Below, piece after piece: positions 38,014-47,244 of a stretch of DNA of 64,000 nt. This DNA is from Halopseudomonas xiamenensis (GTDB lineage: Bacteria > Pseudomonadota > Gammaproteobacteria > Pseudomonadales > Pseudomonadaceae): NCBI RefSeq assembly GCF_014219065.1, contig NZ_JACLGO010000003.1, forward strand, positions 124,001 through 188,000, given 5' to 3'. Numbering within the stretch: the stretch's first letter is position 1; every line of letters begins with the position of its first letter. Both the position numbers and the translations under genes were made by a program. The notes beneath the pieces were generated by a model. The model did not search any database. It saw only the letters and a program-made list of their open reading frames with translations, and was not told the DNA's origin.

Positions 38014-38102
38014 TTGTCGAGTACCAGCTCGACAGGCGGAGCCAGCCTGCAACCTCATGGCCGCCGGCAAACCCTGGTACGAGCTGGTGCTCGGACAGCG
38101 CC
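38014..38102. repeat. REP-like palindromic repeats between pabB and the sulfatase gene
   Basis: GTCGAG (38018-38023) and CTCGAC (38030-38035) form a small palindrome, and a related inverted copy (ACGAGCTGGTGCTCGGA) lies near 38080. The gap between these two convergent genes holds no other feature. Confidence 0.45.
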
Positions 38103-38103
38103 C

Positions 38104-39759
38104 TCAATCCGCCTCCGGTAGCCCCGCCCACTTCGCATACTCGTCCCACGCCCGCATCAGCTCGGCCACCTTGTCCGGATACTCGGCGGCCAGGTCCCGG
38201 GTTTCCCCACGATCCTCGGCCAGGTTGAACAGCTGCCATTCATAGGGCTGGCTCAGGCTGGCCGGGCTGCCATCCGGGGCGGCGGCCGAGCGCCACTTCC
38301 AGTCACCCAGGCGCACATAGGGCTGGCCGAACATTTCCCCGGCCAGAGGCCTGTCGCGCACCATTCCCCGCCCCTGCCAGGCACCCAGCAGCGACACGCC
38401 GGTAACCGGATGCCGGGGCCGGCCCTGGAAGCTGTCACCGGGGTCAGCCTGCCCGGCCAGTTCCAGGAAGGTCGGCAGCAGGTCATCGACCCGCCCGACG
38501 TCATGGATCACCTGCCCCGCACCGCCACCAGCCAGGCTGGCCGGCAACCTGACGATGGCCGGTGAGCTGATACCCCCTTCGGCAGCGGTGCCCTTGACCA
38601 GGCTGAAGGGCGTCGAGCTGACCTCCGCCCAACGGAAGCCGTAGTTCACATTGGAACCACGCCGGCCGATGTTGGCCAGCGAATCATCGGTCAGCGCGTC
38701 GGCCGGGGAATAGCCCTTGGCGTGATCCTCGCCGGCCGCGCCATTGTCGGAAATGAACAGGATCAGCGTGTTGTCGTACTGCCCGCTGCGCTTGAGGTAG
38801 TCGATCAGCCGGCCGATATTCATGTCCAGATGATCGACCATGGCCGCATACACTTCCATCCGTCGCGCCTGACGAGCCTGCTCGTGGACGCCGAGCTGAT
38901 GCCACAGCGGGCTCGGCACATCCGCCGGGGCTGCCGCGGGGAACGCCACCGGAAACAGGCCACTGTCCCGCTGCCGGGCCAGGCGCTGCTCGCGGATGGC
39001 CTCATATCCGGCATCGTAGCGCCCACGGTACTTGTCGATATATTCCTGCGGCGCATGCAGCGGCCAGTGCGGCGCCGTATAGGCAGCCCAGGCGAAGAAT
39101 GGCCGGCCACTGGCCCGTCCCTGTTCCAGGTAGCCGATCAGTTTGTCGGTATAGAAATCCGAGGAGAAGAAATCCGCCGGTACCTCGACCGGCTGGCCAT
39201 CCTCGCGATAGCTGACGTTCTCCACCCGCACCTGGCTGCCGGCCAGCGGCTGGAAATGACTGGCGCCGCCATCGAGCAGCACGAAGGCGCGGTCGAAGCC
39301 CAGGCGCAGCGGGTCCTGCTCCGGCGCCTTGCCCAGGTGCCATTTGCCGCTCAGGTAGGTGTTGTAGCCCGCCTCGCCAAGCAGCGCCGGCAGCGAATGG
39401 GCATGCTCATTCAGGTGCCCTTCATAGCCCGGGCGGCCCTGCAGCTGGGGCAGGAACGGCAGCACCTCCGCCATGCTCCCCAGGCCGACCAGATGGTTGT
39501 CGGTCCCCGACATCACCATCGCCCGGGTCGGCGAGCAGGTCGGCGCGGTATAGAAGCTGGACATGCGCAGCCCCTCGGCGGCCAGGGCGTCGAGGTTCGG
39601 CGTGTCGATCTCACCGCCATAACTGCCCAGGTCGGAGAAGCCCAGGTCATCGGCCATGATCAGCAGGATATTCGGGCGCTCGGCAGCCGCCACGTTACCA
39701 AGCCCCAGCGCCAACAGCAGCGCAGCCGTCCCTGCGATCCAGTCAGTCCTGCGCATCAT
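38104..39759 (-). CDS. Periplasmic arylsulfatase-type sulfatase
   Basis: The 551-residue type I sulfatase begins with a signal peptide (WIAGTAALLLALGLGNVAAA, cleavage after AAA). It has the metal-site start NILLIMADDLGFSDLGSYGG. The Cys-type maturation motif C-S-P-T-R lies in APTCSPTRAMVMSG, where Cys is converted to formylglycine. Other sulfatase segments are GKWHLG and LILFISDNGAAGEDH. It probably hydrolyses a small sulfate ester in the periplasm. GGAGG lies five bases before the ATG at 39759. The start overlaps the upstream propeller gene by 17 bases, so they form a unit. No formylglycine-generating enzyme is in the window. Confidence 0.9.
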   Translation of the reverse strand: MMRRTDWIAGTAALLLALGLGNVAAAERPNILLIMADDLGFSDLGSYGGEIDTPNLDALAAEGLRMSSFYTAPTCSPTRAMVMSGTDNHLVGLGSMAEVLPFLPQLQGRPGYEGHLNEHAHSLPALLGEAGYNTYLSGKWHLGKAPEQDPLRLGFDRAFVLLDGGASHFQPLAGSQVRVENVSYREDGQPVEVPADFFSSDFYTDKLIGYLEQGRASGRPFFAWAAYTAPHWPLHAPQEYIDKYRGRYDAGYEAIREQRLARQRDSGLFPVAFPAAAPADVPSPLWHQLGVHEQARQARRMEVYAAMVDHLDMNIGRLIDYLKRSGQYDNTLILFISDNGAAGEDHAKGYSPADALTDDSLANIGRRGSNVNYGFRWAEVSSTPFSLVKGTAAEGGISSPAIVRLPASLAGGGAGQVIHDVGRVDDLLPTFLELAGQADPGDSFQGRPRHPVTGVSLLGAWQGRGMVRDRPLAGEMFGQPYVRLGDWKWRSAAAPDGSPASLSQPYEWQLFNLAEDRGETRDLAAEYPDKVAELMRAWDEYAKWAGLPEAD

Positions 39760-40843
39760 GGTTCCCTCCGTCGGCGGCCACCCGCAGCAGGCGATCCCCG
39801 GTGAAGGTGCCAACATACAGTTCGTCGCCAACCTGGGTCGCCACCGAGGCGCCGGACATCACGCCCGGCTCGGCGCTGAACAGCATCTGCTGTTCCAGGC
39901 TGTCGGTATCCAGTGCCGACACCCGTACCGCCATCGGGCAGTGCTCGATATGCTGCTCGAAGCAGCGGATAAAGGCCTCGGCATCAGGCACGCCCGCCCC
40001 CAGCAGGCGCCCATCGCTGGCCCAATTGAGATTGTCGACCATATAGCCGGTATCCACCTTGGCGGTAATGGCGCCGGTCTCCAGTTCATATCGCCACAGT
40101 TGGTTCGCCGTCCAGGAGGCGAACCAGGCGTTCTGCCCATCCGCCGAGACCTGCACGCCGTTGGGAAAAGGCGCATCGGAGCCTTCCAGCTTGCGTAGTG
40201 GCTGCGTCGCCGACCAGTGCATCAGGTAGCCGGTATCGCGACCATCGAGCAACTGCTCCAGTGGCAGCGGCGGATGCATGCTCTCGGACACGAACATCAC
40301 GGTGGCGACGAAGCCCCCGTCCGGCGTGGCCGCCACATCGTTGAACTTGCCCTGCCCCGGGTTCTCCACGCAGCCGCGCCAGACGGCCTGCCAGCCCTGT
40401 TCCGCCGGCAGCAACTCGATGAGCTCGATGGCTTCGCGCCCGGCATGGTTGACCACCAGCAACTGCTGGCGACCATCGCTGCGCTCCGACAGGTGGATGC
40501 CATGGGCACCGATACCCTGCTCGGGGACCGCACAACCGGCCTCGCCCCATCCGGCTTGCGCCGCGTAACTCACTTCCAGGTCCGCCACGCTGTCACTGGC
40601 CAGTTGCATGACCCGCAGCCGTGGGCGGTGCTGACCGGCCAGCCCGGGTGTCACGCTCATGAACAGGTATTGGCCATCGGCGGACAGCTCCAGGTCCTCT
40701 GGCGGCGCGATGCCGCACAGCGGCCGATAGTCGGGGCCAGCCTCGCAGGCCGGGGCCTGGTCGGCATGGGCCTGCGCCGTGCAGGCCAACAGGATCAAGG
40801 CGAGAGGCGCACAGCGGCGCATCCGGTGCAGGGGCATGGTCAT
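39743..40843 (-). CDS. Exported SMP-30/gluconolactonase-like beta-propeller protein
   Basis: The 366-residue protein has a signal peptide (LALILLACTAQAHA) and six-bladed propeller-type repeats. These include PPEDLELSADGQYLFMS, GKFNDVAATPDGGFVATVMF, FPNGVQVSADGQNAWFASW and DNLNWASDGRLLGAGVP, with Asn/Asp residues in the pattern of metal-binding lactonases. Relatives hydrolyse lactones or bind ligands; the substrate is unknown. AGGAA precedes the ATG at 40843. It is the first gene of the sulfatase pair, suggesting it acts on the same periplasmic compound. Confidence 0.7.
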   Translation of the reverse strand: MTMPLHRMRRCAPLALILLACTAQAHADQAPACEAGPDYRPLCGIAPPEDLELSADGQYLFMSVTPGLAGQHRPRLRVMQLASDSVADLEVSYAAQAGWGEAGCAVPEQGIGAHGIHLSERSDGRQQLLVVNHAGREAIELIELLPAEQGWQAVWRGCVENPGQGKFNDVAATPDGGFVATVMFVSESMHPPLPLEQLLDGRDTGYLMHWSATQPLRKLEGSDAPFPNGVQVSADGQNAWFASWTANQLWRYELETGAITAKVDTGYMVDNLNWASDGRLLGAGVPDAEAFIRCFEQHIEHCPMAVRVSALDTDSLEQQMLFSAEPGVMSGASVATQVGDELYVGTFTGDRLLRVAADGGNHDAQD

Positions 40844-41028
40844 CTGGGGATTCCTATGGTCTTGTCGTTATCAGGGGCTCAAGCCTAGCAACCCCACCCC
40901 GTGGCGTCAGTCAACTCAAGCGAACAGCCCATTCAACTTATCGCCAATGACCTCACCCCTGCGCTTGCTAGCATGGAGCCAAGTCCGTACATCGAAGGCT
41001 CTGTGGCATGCAGGGCCACTGGAGCCCC

Positions 41029-41973
41029 ATGACAAACGCACAATCCCCCCTCGACCCCCGTCAGTTCCGCCGCGCCTTGGGCAACTTCGCCTGCGGCGTG
41101 ACCATAGTCACCGCCTGCGATACTACCGGGCGCAAGGCCGGTGTCACCGCCAACAGTTTCAACTCGGTATCGCTGGACCCGCCGCTGATTCTCTGGAGCC
41201 TGGACAAGCGTTCCAGCACCTGGGACATCTTCCAGCAGGCCAGCCATTTCGCGGTGAATATCCTGGCCTCCAGCCAGATCGAGCTGTCCAACCACTTCGC
41301 CCGGCCCCAGGAAGACAAGTTCGATGGCATCGAGCACCAGCCCGGACTCGGCGGCGCGCCGGTATTTCCAGGCTGCGCCGGCAACTTCCAGTGTTCCACC
41401 TTCCAACGGATCGACGCCGGCGACCACTGGCTGATCATCGGCCAGGTCGAGCAATTCGAGGACTTCAGCCAGCCACCGCTGGTCTATCACCAGGGCAGCT
41501 ATGCCATGGTCCTGCCACACCCGCGCGGGCGCAAGCCGGAGGTCACGGAACAGAACGACTCCGCCGACCTGCTGCACACCCGGCTGGGTGACAACCTGTT
41601 CTACCTGATGATCCAGGCAGTCAGTGCCAGTCATCCGCGCTTCGTCCAGCAGCACCTGAAACTTGGCATGCGCAACAGCGAATCGCGCCTGCTGCTGGTA
41701 CTCGACAGCGCGCCCAACGCGGGCATCGCCGAACTGCAACAGGCCGCCGCCATCCCCGCCCGCGAACTGGCCGACGCCATGGCCAACCTGCAGACCAAGG
41801 GCTACCTGGACATCAAGGGCAACCAGCGCTGGGTCACCAGCGCCGGCCACGCCAAGCTGGAGGAACTGTGGAACATGCTGCATCAAGCACAGGACGACAT
41901 CTTCGCCGAACTCAGCGAGGGTGAACTGGAGGTATTCAGGAAAGCGCTGAAGCTGGTGGTGAGCAAACGCTGA
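41029..41973 (+). CDS. Flavin reductase with C-terminal MarR-like domain (HpaH-C1 type)
   Basis: The 314-residue protein has an N-terminal flavin-reductase domain (about 1-165). It shows FRRALGNFACGVTIVTA, VTANSFNSVSLDPPLILWSL and HWLIIGQVE. A C-terminal winged-helix MarR-like region (about 190-310) has LGDNLFYLMIQAVSA and AGIAELQQAAAIPARELADAMANLQTKGYL. This architecture is known from the reductase (C1) of p-hydroxyphenylacetate hydroxylase, where the aromatic substrate binds the MarR part and stimulates reduced-flavin release. No oxygenase lies beside it. The nearest is the HsaA-like gene at 54522-55739. GGAG precedes the ATG at 41029, which I preferred to 41008. Confidence 0.83.
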   Translation: MTNAQSPLDPRQFRRALGNFACGVTIVTACDTTGRKAGVTANSFNSVSLDPPLILWSLDKRSSTWDIFQQASHFAVNILASSQIELSNHFARPQEDKFDGIEHQPGLGGAPVFPGCAGNFQCSTFQRIDAGDHWLIIGQVEQFEDFSQPPLVYHQGSYAMVLPHPRGRKPEVTEQNDSADLLHTRLGDNLFYLMIQAVSASHPRFVQQHLKLGMRNSESRLLLVLDSAPNAGIAELQQAAAIPARELADAMANLQTKGYLDIKGNQRWVTSAGHAKLEELWNMLHQAQDDIFAELSEGELEVFRKALKLVVSKR

Positions 41974-41976
41974 CTG

Positions 41977-42125
41977 GCGTGTAGCGTTTCATCTCGACAC
42001 AGCGCTGCCTGAGATACCGCAGGCCGGGATGGAACCCGGCCTTCCGTCCAGCAACGCGAATGATGAACCCCACATTTCATAGGATCACGCGGTTTGGAGT
42101 GTCGAGTTCCATCTCGACACAGCGC
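41977..42125. repeat. Two copies of a short intergenic repeat
   Basis: CATCTCGACACAGCG occurs near 41989-42003 and again near 42111-42125, each preceded by a GTGTAGCG- or GTGTCGAG-type half site. The copies flank 105 bases between the convergent reductase and MFS genes. Nothing else is seen in 41974-42153. Confidence 0.55.
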
Positions 42126-42153
42126 CGCCGGGAACACCCCTGGCTGGGCTCAG

Positions 42154-43365
42154 TCACAGCGACTCACTCAGCAACGCTTCCCGTTGCCGCACGCTCAGCA
42201 GGTGATAGACCAGCAGACCAGCCACGGTGAAACTGAAGATCACCAGCGCCAGCGGGCGCACGCTGCCGTCCTGCAATGCCGCCACCAGCAGGCTGGCGCA
42301 CATGCCCATGCCGAAGGTCAGGCTCACATGCAGCGCCGAGGCCAGCCCGGCGCGCTCGCCCTGCTCGGCCAGCGCCAGGGCGGTGGCATTGGGACCGACC
42401 AGCCCGACGCTGGACACCAGCAGGAAGAACGCCGGCAGGATCAGCCACAACCCGACATGCCCCGCGAGCAGGTCCAGCATCAGCAGCGCCCCGGCCAGCA
42501 ACGGCAACCACAGCATACGCGCCAGCAGCCGGCGCGGGCTGTGCCGGCGCAGCAGCCAGCGGTTCAACTGGCTGGCGGCGACCAGGCCGATGGCGTTGAT
42601 GCCGAAGAACCAGCCGAACTGCGCAGCCGGAATGCCGTGCAGCTCGATCAGCACGAACGGCGAACCGACGATATAGGCGAACATCGCCCCGGTGGTGCAG
42701 GCCTGGCACAGCGAGAAGCCGATGAAACGGCGATCCCGCAATAGCCCCAGGTAACCGGCGAACACCGGACGCAGCGCCAGCTGCGACGTCGGCCGGGCCA
42801 GGCTTTCCGGTAGCAGCAGGCCAATGCCCAGCAGACACGACAACCCAAAGCCGGCCAGCAGCGCGAAGATCGACTGCCAGTACCAGAGCCCCAGCAACGC
42901 ACCGCCGAGCAGCGGCGCGAAGATAGGCGCAGCCCCCATCACCAGGGTGATCATGCTCATCACCCTGGCTGCCTGCAGTGGCTGGCACAGGTCGCGGACG
43001 ATGGCCACGGTCAACACCGCCCCGGCACACCCACCCAGCCCCTGCAGGAAGCGCAACAGCACCAAGCCCTCCAGCGACGCGCTGGCGACGATCAACAGCG
43101 ATGCCAGGCTGTACAGCCCGAGCCCGAACAGCAAGGGTGGACGCCGGCCAAAACGGTCGCTGAGCGGCCCATAGCACAGCATGCCCAGCAGCATGCCGAC
43201 GAAATAGGCGGAAAAGGTCAGCTCCACCTGCCCCGGCAGCAACCCCAGCTCCAGGGCAATCGCCGGCAGCGCCGGCAGGTACATATCGGTGGACATCGGC
43301 GCCACCGCGGTCAGCGCACCGAGCAGCAGCAAGCCGCTGGTACGAAGGTTGTCGGGCATATTCAT
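42154..43365 (-). CDS. MFS drug exporter, Bcr/CflA family
   Basis: The 403-residue, 12-span inner-membrane exporter has the Bcr/CflA N-terminus (PMSTDMYLPALPAIALEL). Loop motif A reads GPLSDRFGRRPPLL, and the antiporter motif C region reads RFLQGLGGCAGAVLTVAIVRDL. Drug or metabolite export is the family role; the substrate cannot be told. Two ATGs two codons apart (43365 and 43359) follow a GAGAGA ribosome site that suits the second slightly better. It lies downstream of the catabolic block on the same strand, across a 181-base gap, and could export a pathway compound. Confidence 0.87.
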   Translation of the reverse strand: MNMPDNLRTSGLLLLGALTAVAPMSTDMYLPALPAIALELGLLPGQVELTFSAYFVGMLLGMLCYGPLSDRFGRRPPLLFGLGLYSLASLLIVASASLEGLVLLRFLQGLGGCAGAVLTVAIVRDLCQPLQAARVMSMITLVMGAAPIFAPLLGGALLGLWYWQSIFALLAGFGLSCLLGIGLLLPESLARPTSQLALRPVFAGYLGLLRDRRFIGFSLCQACTTGAMFAYIVGSPFVLIELHGIPAAQFGWFFGINAIGLVAASQLNRWLLRRHSPRRLLARMLWLPLLAGALLMLDLLAGHVGLWLILPAFFLLVSSVGLVGPNATALALAEQGERAGLASALHVSLTFGMGMCASLLVAALQDGSVRPLALVIFSFTVAGLLVYHLLSVRQREALLSESL

Positions 43366-43387
43366 TCTCTCTGCTATGCGGCGGGTG

Positions 43388-43546
43388 TCACTGCAGCCCC
43401 GCCGCTGGTTCAGGCAGCAACCCGGCCTCGCGCTCGGCCACTTGCCGGTAGGCGTCAGCGTAGCGCAGGTCGATACCATCCTGGTTAGGGTTGTAGATCG
43501 ATAGGCGGCACGCCCCGCTACGGGGCGGCCCGTGTGCGGCGGGAGA
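43388..43546 (-). pseudogene. Possible gene remnant after the meta-cleavage hydrolase
   Basis: Directly after the hydrolase stop and in the same frame, about 52 sense codons run without a start codon to a TGA at 43388-43390. The last 35 or so (from IYNPNQDGIDLRYADAYRQV on) have coding-like composition. A hairpin CGCCCCG-TAG-CGGGGCG stands at its upstream end. I do not recognise the family. It may be the 3' end of a deleted gene or chance. Confidence 0.25.
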
Positions 43547-44392
43547 TCAGTGTTTGATGAAGTCGATCACCAGGCGGTTGAACTCCTCGGCATGCTCCCA
43601 CTGCGCCCAGTGCCCGCATTGGCTGAATACGTGCAGGGTCGAGTTGGGGATCATGTTGAGGAACTTCAGGCTCCAGTCGATGGGTACGAAACGGTCGTCG
43701 CGGCCCCAGGTAATCAACGTCTTGTTCGGGATGTTCGGCAGGTCGTTGGTGTAGTCACCCATATTGAAGCCGCTCATCTCCACGCTCTTGAGGAAGTTGG
43801 GCAGGTGATGGCCGTTCTCCATCATCGACTGGTAGCGTAACTCGATCAGTTCATCGGTCAGCGCACTGGGGTCGTAGACGAACACGTCGAGCATCCGGCG
43901 CAGGCTTTGCGGACTGGGATTCTTGTACACATCGAACAGCAGCTTGATGCCTTCCATCGGCAGCGGGGTGAAGATGCTGGTCTTGCCCACCCCGCCAGCG
44001 CCCATCAGGATCAGCTTGCCGACCCGTTCAGGGTTGTCCTTGGTGAAGGCCAGTGCACTGCCGCCGCCCATGGAATTGCCCACCAGGTGGGCCTGGTCGA
44101 TATCCAGAGCATCCATCAACTGGCGGGTGGCGCGGCCGTTGACGTCGAAACGCGGCTCGCCGGTAACGATCGGATCGGATTTGCCCCAGCCCGGGTAGTC
44201 CGGCAGGATCACCCGGTAACCGGCCTCGACGAAGGCATCGACGTTGCGGTGGAAGTTGGCCCAGCCGGTAGCGCCGGCACCGGAGCCGTGCAGCATGATG
44301 ACCACCTCCCCTTCCCCGGCCTCGTTGTAGTGCAGCTTCCAGTCTTCGGTCTGGACGAACTTGCTGGTGTTTTCCTGTGTGAACTGGCTCAT
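43547..44392 (-). CDS. Meta-cleavage-product hydrolase (alpha/beta hydrolase, BphD/HsaD/TesD type)
   Basis: The 281-residue C-C bond hydrolase cleaves the ring-fission product of a catechol to 2-hydroxypenta-2,4-dienoate and a carboxylic acid. The oxyanion segment VIMLHGSGAGATGWANF, nucleophile GNSMGGGSALAF (Ser about 109), acid GRDDRFVP and His in CGHWAQWE make a full triad. The ATG at 44392 follows AAGGA. It is the last gene of the 13-gene block, 66 bases after the aldolase. A second, divergent hydrolase is encoded at 56313-57197. Confidence 0.9.
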   Translation of the reverse strand: MSQFTQENTSKFVQTEDWKLHYNEAGEGEVVIMLHGSGAGATGWANFHRNVDAFVEAGYRVILPDYPGWGKSDPIVTGEPRFDVNGRATRQLMDALDIDQAHLVGNSMGGGSALAFTKDNPERVGKLILMGAGGVGKTSIFTPLPMEGIKLLFDVYKNPSPQSLRRMLDVFVYDPSALTDELIELRYQSMMENGHHLPNFLKSVEMSGFNMGDYTNDLPNIPNKTLITWGRDDRFVPIDWSLKFLNMIPNSTLHVFSQCGHWAQWEHAEEFNRLVIDFIKH

Positions 44393-44458
44393 TCGGTTTT
44401 CCTTCTTGTGGTTATCGCGTATTGGTAACGGGCCCACCATCGGCGTGCCCCGGGTGAT

Positions 44459-45490
44459 TCAGTTGGCCTGGCGCTGCTTGAGCAGATCCAGCGCCACGTC
44501 GACGATCATGTCCTCCTGGCCACCAACCATGCGGCGCTTGCCCAGCTCGACCAGGATATCCAGGGTCTTGAGACCGTATTTCTCCGCCGCCACCTCGGCA
44601 TGCCGCAGGAAACTGGAATACACCCCGGCATAGCCCAGCCCCAGGGTTTCCCGGTCGACCCGCACCGGGCGATCCTGCAGCGGGCGGACGATATCGTCGG
44701 CGGCGTTCATCAGCGTGTAGAGATCGGTACCGTGGTTCCAGCCCAGGCGCTCGGCGGCGGCGATAAACACCTCCAGCGGCGCGTTGCCGGCGCCGGCACC
44801 CATACCCGCCAGGCTGGCGTCGATGCGGTCGCAGCCCTCTTCCACCGCGGTGATCGAGTTGGCCACCCCCAGGCTGAGGTTGTGGTGGGCATGCATACCG
44901 GTGTGGGTAGCCGGATCGAGTGCATCCTTGAACGCACGCATGCGGTCGCGGATATCCTGCATGTTCATCGCCCCGCCGGAGTCGGCCATATAGATGCAGG
45001 TGGCGCCGTAGCTTTCCATCAGCTTGCCCTGCTCGGCCAGTTGCTGTGCCGGGATCATGTGGCTCATCATCAGGAAACCGACGGTGTCCATGCCCAGCTC
45101 GCGGGCATATTCGATATGCTGCTTCGATACATCGGCTTCGGTGCAATGGGTGGCGACCCGCACCACCCTGGCACCGGCGTCATAGGCGGCTTTCAGATCA
45201 TGTACAGTGCCGATACCCGGCAGCAGCAAGGTGGCGATTTTCGCGTGCTTGACCACATCGGCCACCGCCTCGATATATTCCAGGTCGGTATGCGCGGCAA
45301 AGCCGTAGTTGAAGGAGGAGCCCTGCAGGCCATCCCCGTGGGCCACTTCGATGGAATCGACCTTCGCCTGATCCAGCGCACGAGCGATATCCACCGCATT
45401 CTGCAGCGAATACTGGTGGCGGATGGCATGGCTGCCATCGCGCAGGGTCACATCGGAGATATAGAGTTTCTTGCCGGGATCGAAGCTCAT
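44459..45490 (-). CDS. 4-Hydroxy-2-oxovalerate aldolase
   Basis: The 343-residue DmpG/BphI-type aldolase cleaves 4-hydroxy-2-oxovalerate to pyruvate and acetaldehyde. The barrel begins [20 protein letters not shown] (catalytic metal Asp and Arg). It shows the metal-binding [13 protein letters not shown] and the C-terminal region that contacts the dehydrogenase. The start overlaps the dehydrogenase stop by four bases (ATGA). The two proteins form a channelling complex in known systems. GGAG precedes the ATG. Confidence 0.95.
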   Translation of the reverse strand: MSFDPGKKLYISDVTLRDGSHAIRHQYSLQNAVDIARALDQAKVDSIEVAHGDGLQGSSFNYGFAAHTDLEYIEAVADVVKHAKIATLLLPGIGTVHDLKAAYDAGARVVRVATHCTEADVSKQHIEYARELGMDTVGFLMMSHMIPAQQLAEQGKLMESYGATCIYMADSGGAMNMQDIRDRMRAFKDALDPATHTGMHAHHNLSLGVANSITAVEEGCDRIDASLAGMGAGAGNAPLEVFIAAAERLGWNHGTDLYTLMNAADDIVRPLQDRPVRVDRETLGLGYAGVYSSFLRHAEVAAEKYGLKTLDILVELGKRRMVGGQEDMIVDVALDLLKQRQAN

Positions 45491-46437
45491 GCGGCGTCTC
45501 CTGTATTCAACATGGACTGGGCCATGCGCTCGGCAGTGGCCAGCGCCGCCGAGGTCATGATGTCGAGGTTGCCGGCGTAGGCCGGCAGGTAGTGGGCGGC
45601 GCCTTCGACTTCGAGGAAGATTGAGGTCTTCAGCCCGCCGATATGTCCTATGCCCGGCACGTTGACCGGCGTGGTATCGGGGATCACATCGAACTGCACT
45701 TTCTGTTTCAGGCGGTAACCCGGCACATAGCGCTGCACCGCGGCGGCCATTTCCTCGACCGAGGCGGCGACCTTGTCCTGATCGACCAGCTCCGACAGCA
45801 CGAACACGGTATCGCGCATGATCAGTGGCGGCTCGGCCGGGTTCATGATGATGATCGCCTTGCCCTTCCGGGCGCCGCCGATCACCTCGATGGCCTTGGA
45901 GGTGGTCTCGGTGAACTCGTCGATATTGGCCCGGGTGCCGGGGCCGGCGGACTTGCTGCTGATCGAGGCGACAATCTCGCCGTAATGCACCTTGGCTACC
46001 CGCGACACGGCGGCAACCATGGGGATGGTGGCCTGGCCACCGCAGGTGACCATATTGACGTTGGTCTGCTGCAGGTGCTCCTCCAGGTTCACCACCGGCA
46101 CGCAGTACGGGCCGATGGCCGCCGGCGTCAGGTCGATCATCCGCAGGCCGGGCTTGAGCTGGCGCAGCAGTGCATCGTTACGCACATGCGCGCCGGCGCT
46201 GGTGGCATCGAACACGAAGTCGATATCGGCGAACTCCGGCATCTGCGCCAGGCCGTCCACGCCCTGGTGGGTGGTGGCCACGCCCAGGCGCTGGGCACGG
46301 GCCAGACCGTCGGATGACGGATCGATACCGACCATCACCGACATCTCGATATGCTGCGCGTTGCGCAGGATCTTGATCATCAGGTCGGTGCCGATATTGC
46401 CCGAGCCGATGATCGCGGCTTTGAGTTTCTTGCTCAT
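45487..46437 (-). CDS. Acetaldehyde dehydrogenase, acylating
   Basis: The 316-residue DmpF/BphJ-type enzyme converts acetaldehyde from the aldolase to acetyl-CoA with NAD. It has the Rossmann motif [36 protein letters not shown] carrying the catalytic Cys, and [17 protein letters not shown]. Two ATGs are possible (46446 and 46437). GAGGA stands nine bases before the second, and family N-termini (MxxKLKxAIIG) agree with it. It lies between the hydratase and its aldolase partner. Confidence 0.95.
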   Translation of the reverse strand: MSKKLKAAIIGSGNIGTDLMIKILRNAQHIEMSVMVGIDPSSDGLARAQRLGVATTHQGVDGLAQMPEFADIDFVFDATSAGAHVRNDALLRQLKPGLRMIDLTPAAIGPYCVPVVNLEEHLQQTNVNMVTCGGQATIPMVAAVSRVAKVHYGEIVASISSKSAGPGTRANIDEFTETTSKAIEVIGGARKGKAIIIMNPAEPPLIMRDTVFVLSELVDQDKVAASVEEMAAAVQRYVPGYRLKQKVQFDVIPDTTPVNVPGIGHIGGLKTSIFLEVEGAAHYLPAYAGNLDIMTSAALATAERMAQSMLNTGDAA

Positions 46438-46458
46438 TGTTGTCATTCCTCAGATGAA

Positions 46459-47244
46459 TCAGGCAAAGCGCACGCTGCAGCTGCCAAGGCCGGCAATGGT
46501 CATGTTCAGGTTGTCCCCGGCAGCCACCGGTACCATGCCCGACAGCGCACCGGACAGAATCACCTCGCCCGCCTTGAGGCTCATGCCCAGCCGCCCCAGG
46601 GTATTGGCCAGCCAGGCCACGGCGATCGCCGGCGAGCCCATGGTCGCGGCACCGGCACCAGTGCCGACGATGGCGCCGTTCTTTTCCAGCACCATGCCGG
46701 TGGTGTACAGGTCCAGTCCTCGCGGGTCGACCAGCCGATCACCCAGCACGAACAGTCCGCAGGAGGCGTTGTCCGCCACGGTGTCCTGAATCCTGATCTG
46801 CCAGTCACGGATGCGCGAGTCGACGATCTCGAAGCAGGCCATCACCCCTTCGGTGGCGCGCAGTACATCGGCCACGGTGACGCCGGGACCGGCCAGATCC
46901 TGCTTGAGTACGAAGGCGATCTCGCCTTCGGCCTTGGGCTGGATCAGCGTGGTCATGTCCACGCACTGGCCCTGGTTCACCACCATGCGGTCGGTAAGCA
47001 TGCCGAAATCCGGCTGGTCGACCTTGAGCAGGTCCATCACCGCCTGGCTGGTGACACCGATCTTCTTGCCGATAAGGCGTTCGCCATCCTCCTGGCGCCG
47101 GGCGATCAGTTGCTGCTGGATGGCGTAGGCGTCCTCGATGGTCAGCTGCGGATGGCGCTCGGTCAGCGGCGCCACCATGCGCGCCTCGCGCAGGGCGACG
47201 AACAGCTCATCGCCGAGCTGGGCATGCAGGGGGTTGTTGCTCAT
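46459..47244 (-). CDS. 2-Keto-4-pentenoate hydratase
   Basis: The 261-residue DmpE/MhpD-type hydratase adds water to 2-hydroxypenta-2,4-dienoate to give 4-hydroxy-2-oxovalerate. It belongs to the fumarylacetoacetase-related hydratase/decarboxylase family, with IGKKIGVTSQAVMDLL, the metal-site KAEGEIAFVL and MACFEIVDSRI, and GEVILSGALSG. The hydratase and decarboxylase forms look alike, but the neighbours and absence of a semialdehyde dehydrogenase favour the hydratase. It overlaps the upstream gene by four bases. Confidence 0.88.
   Translation of the reverse strand: MSNNPLHAQLGDELFVALREARMVAPLTERHPQLTIEDAYAIQQQLIARRQEDGERLIGKKIGVTSQAVMDLLKVDQPDFGMLTDRMVVNQGQCVDMTTLIQPKAEGEIAFVLKQDLAGPGVTVADVLRATEGVMACFEIVDSRIRDWQIRIQDTVADNASCGLFVLGDRLVDPRGLDLYTTGMVLEKNGAIVGTGAGAATMGSPAIAVAWLANTLGRLGMSLKAGEVILSGALSGMVPVAAGDNLNMTIAGLGSCSVRFA

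Noticed and set aside
43388-43546. Read-through extension of the meta-cleavage hydrolase
   Set aside because: The frame continues after the TGA, but the hydrolase already ends with a family-typical C-terminus (VIDFIKH), so the tail is reported only as a possible remnant.
46459-47244. 4-Oxalocrotonate decarboxylase for the hydratase-like gene
   Set aside because: The families are alike, but the operon lacks a hydroxymuconic-semialdehyde dehydrogenase and tautomerase; the hydrolytic branch with a hydratase is consistent.
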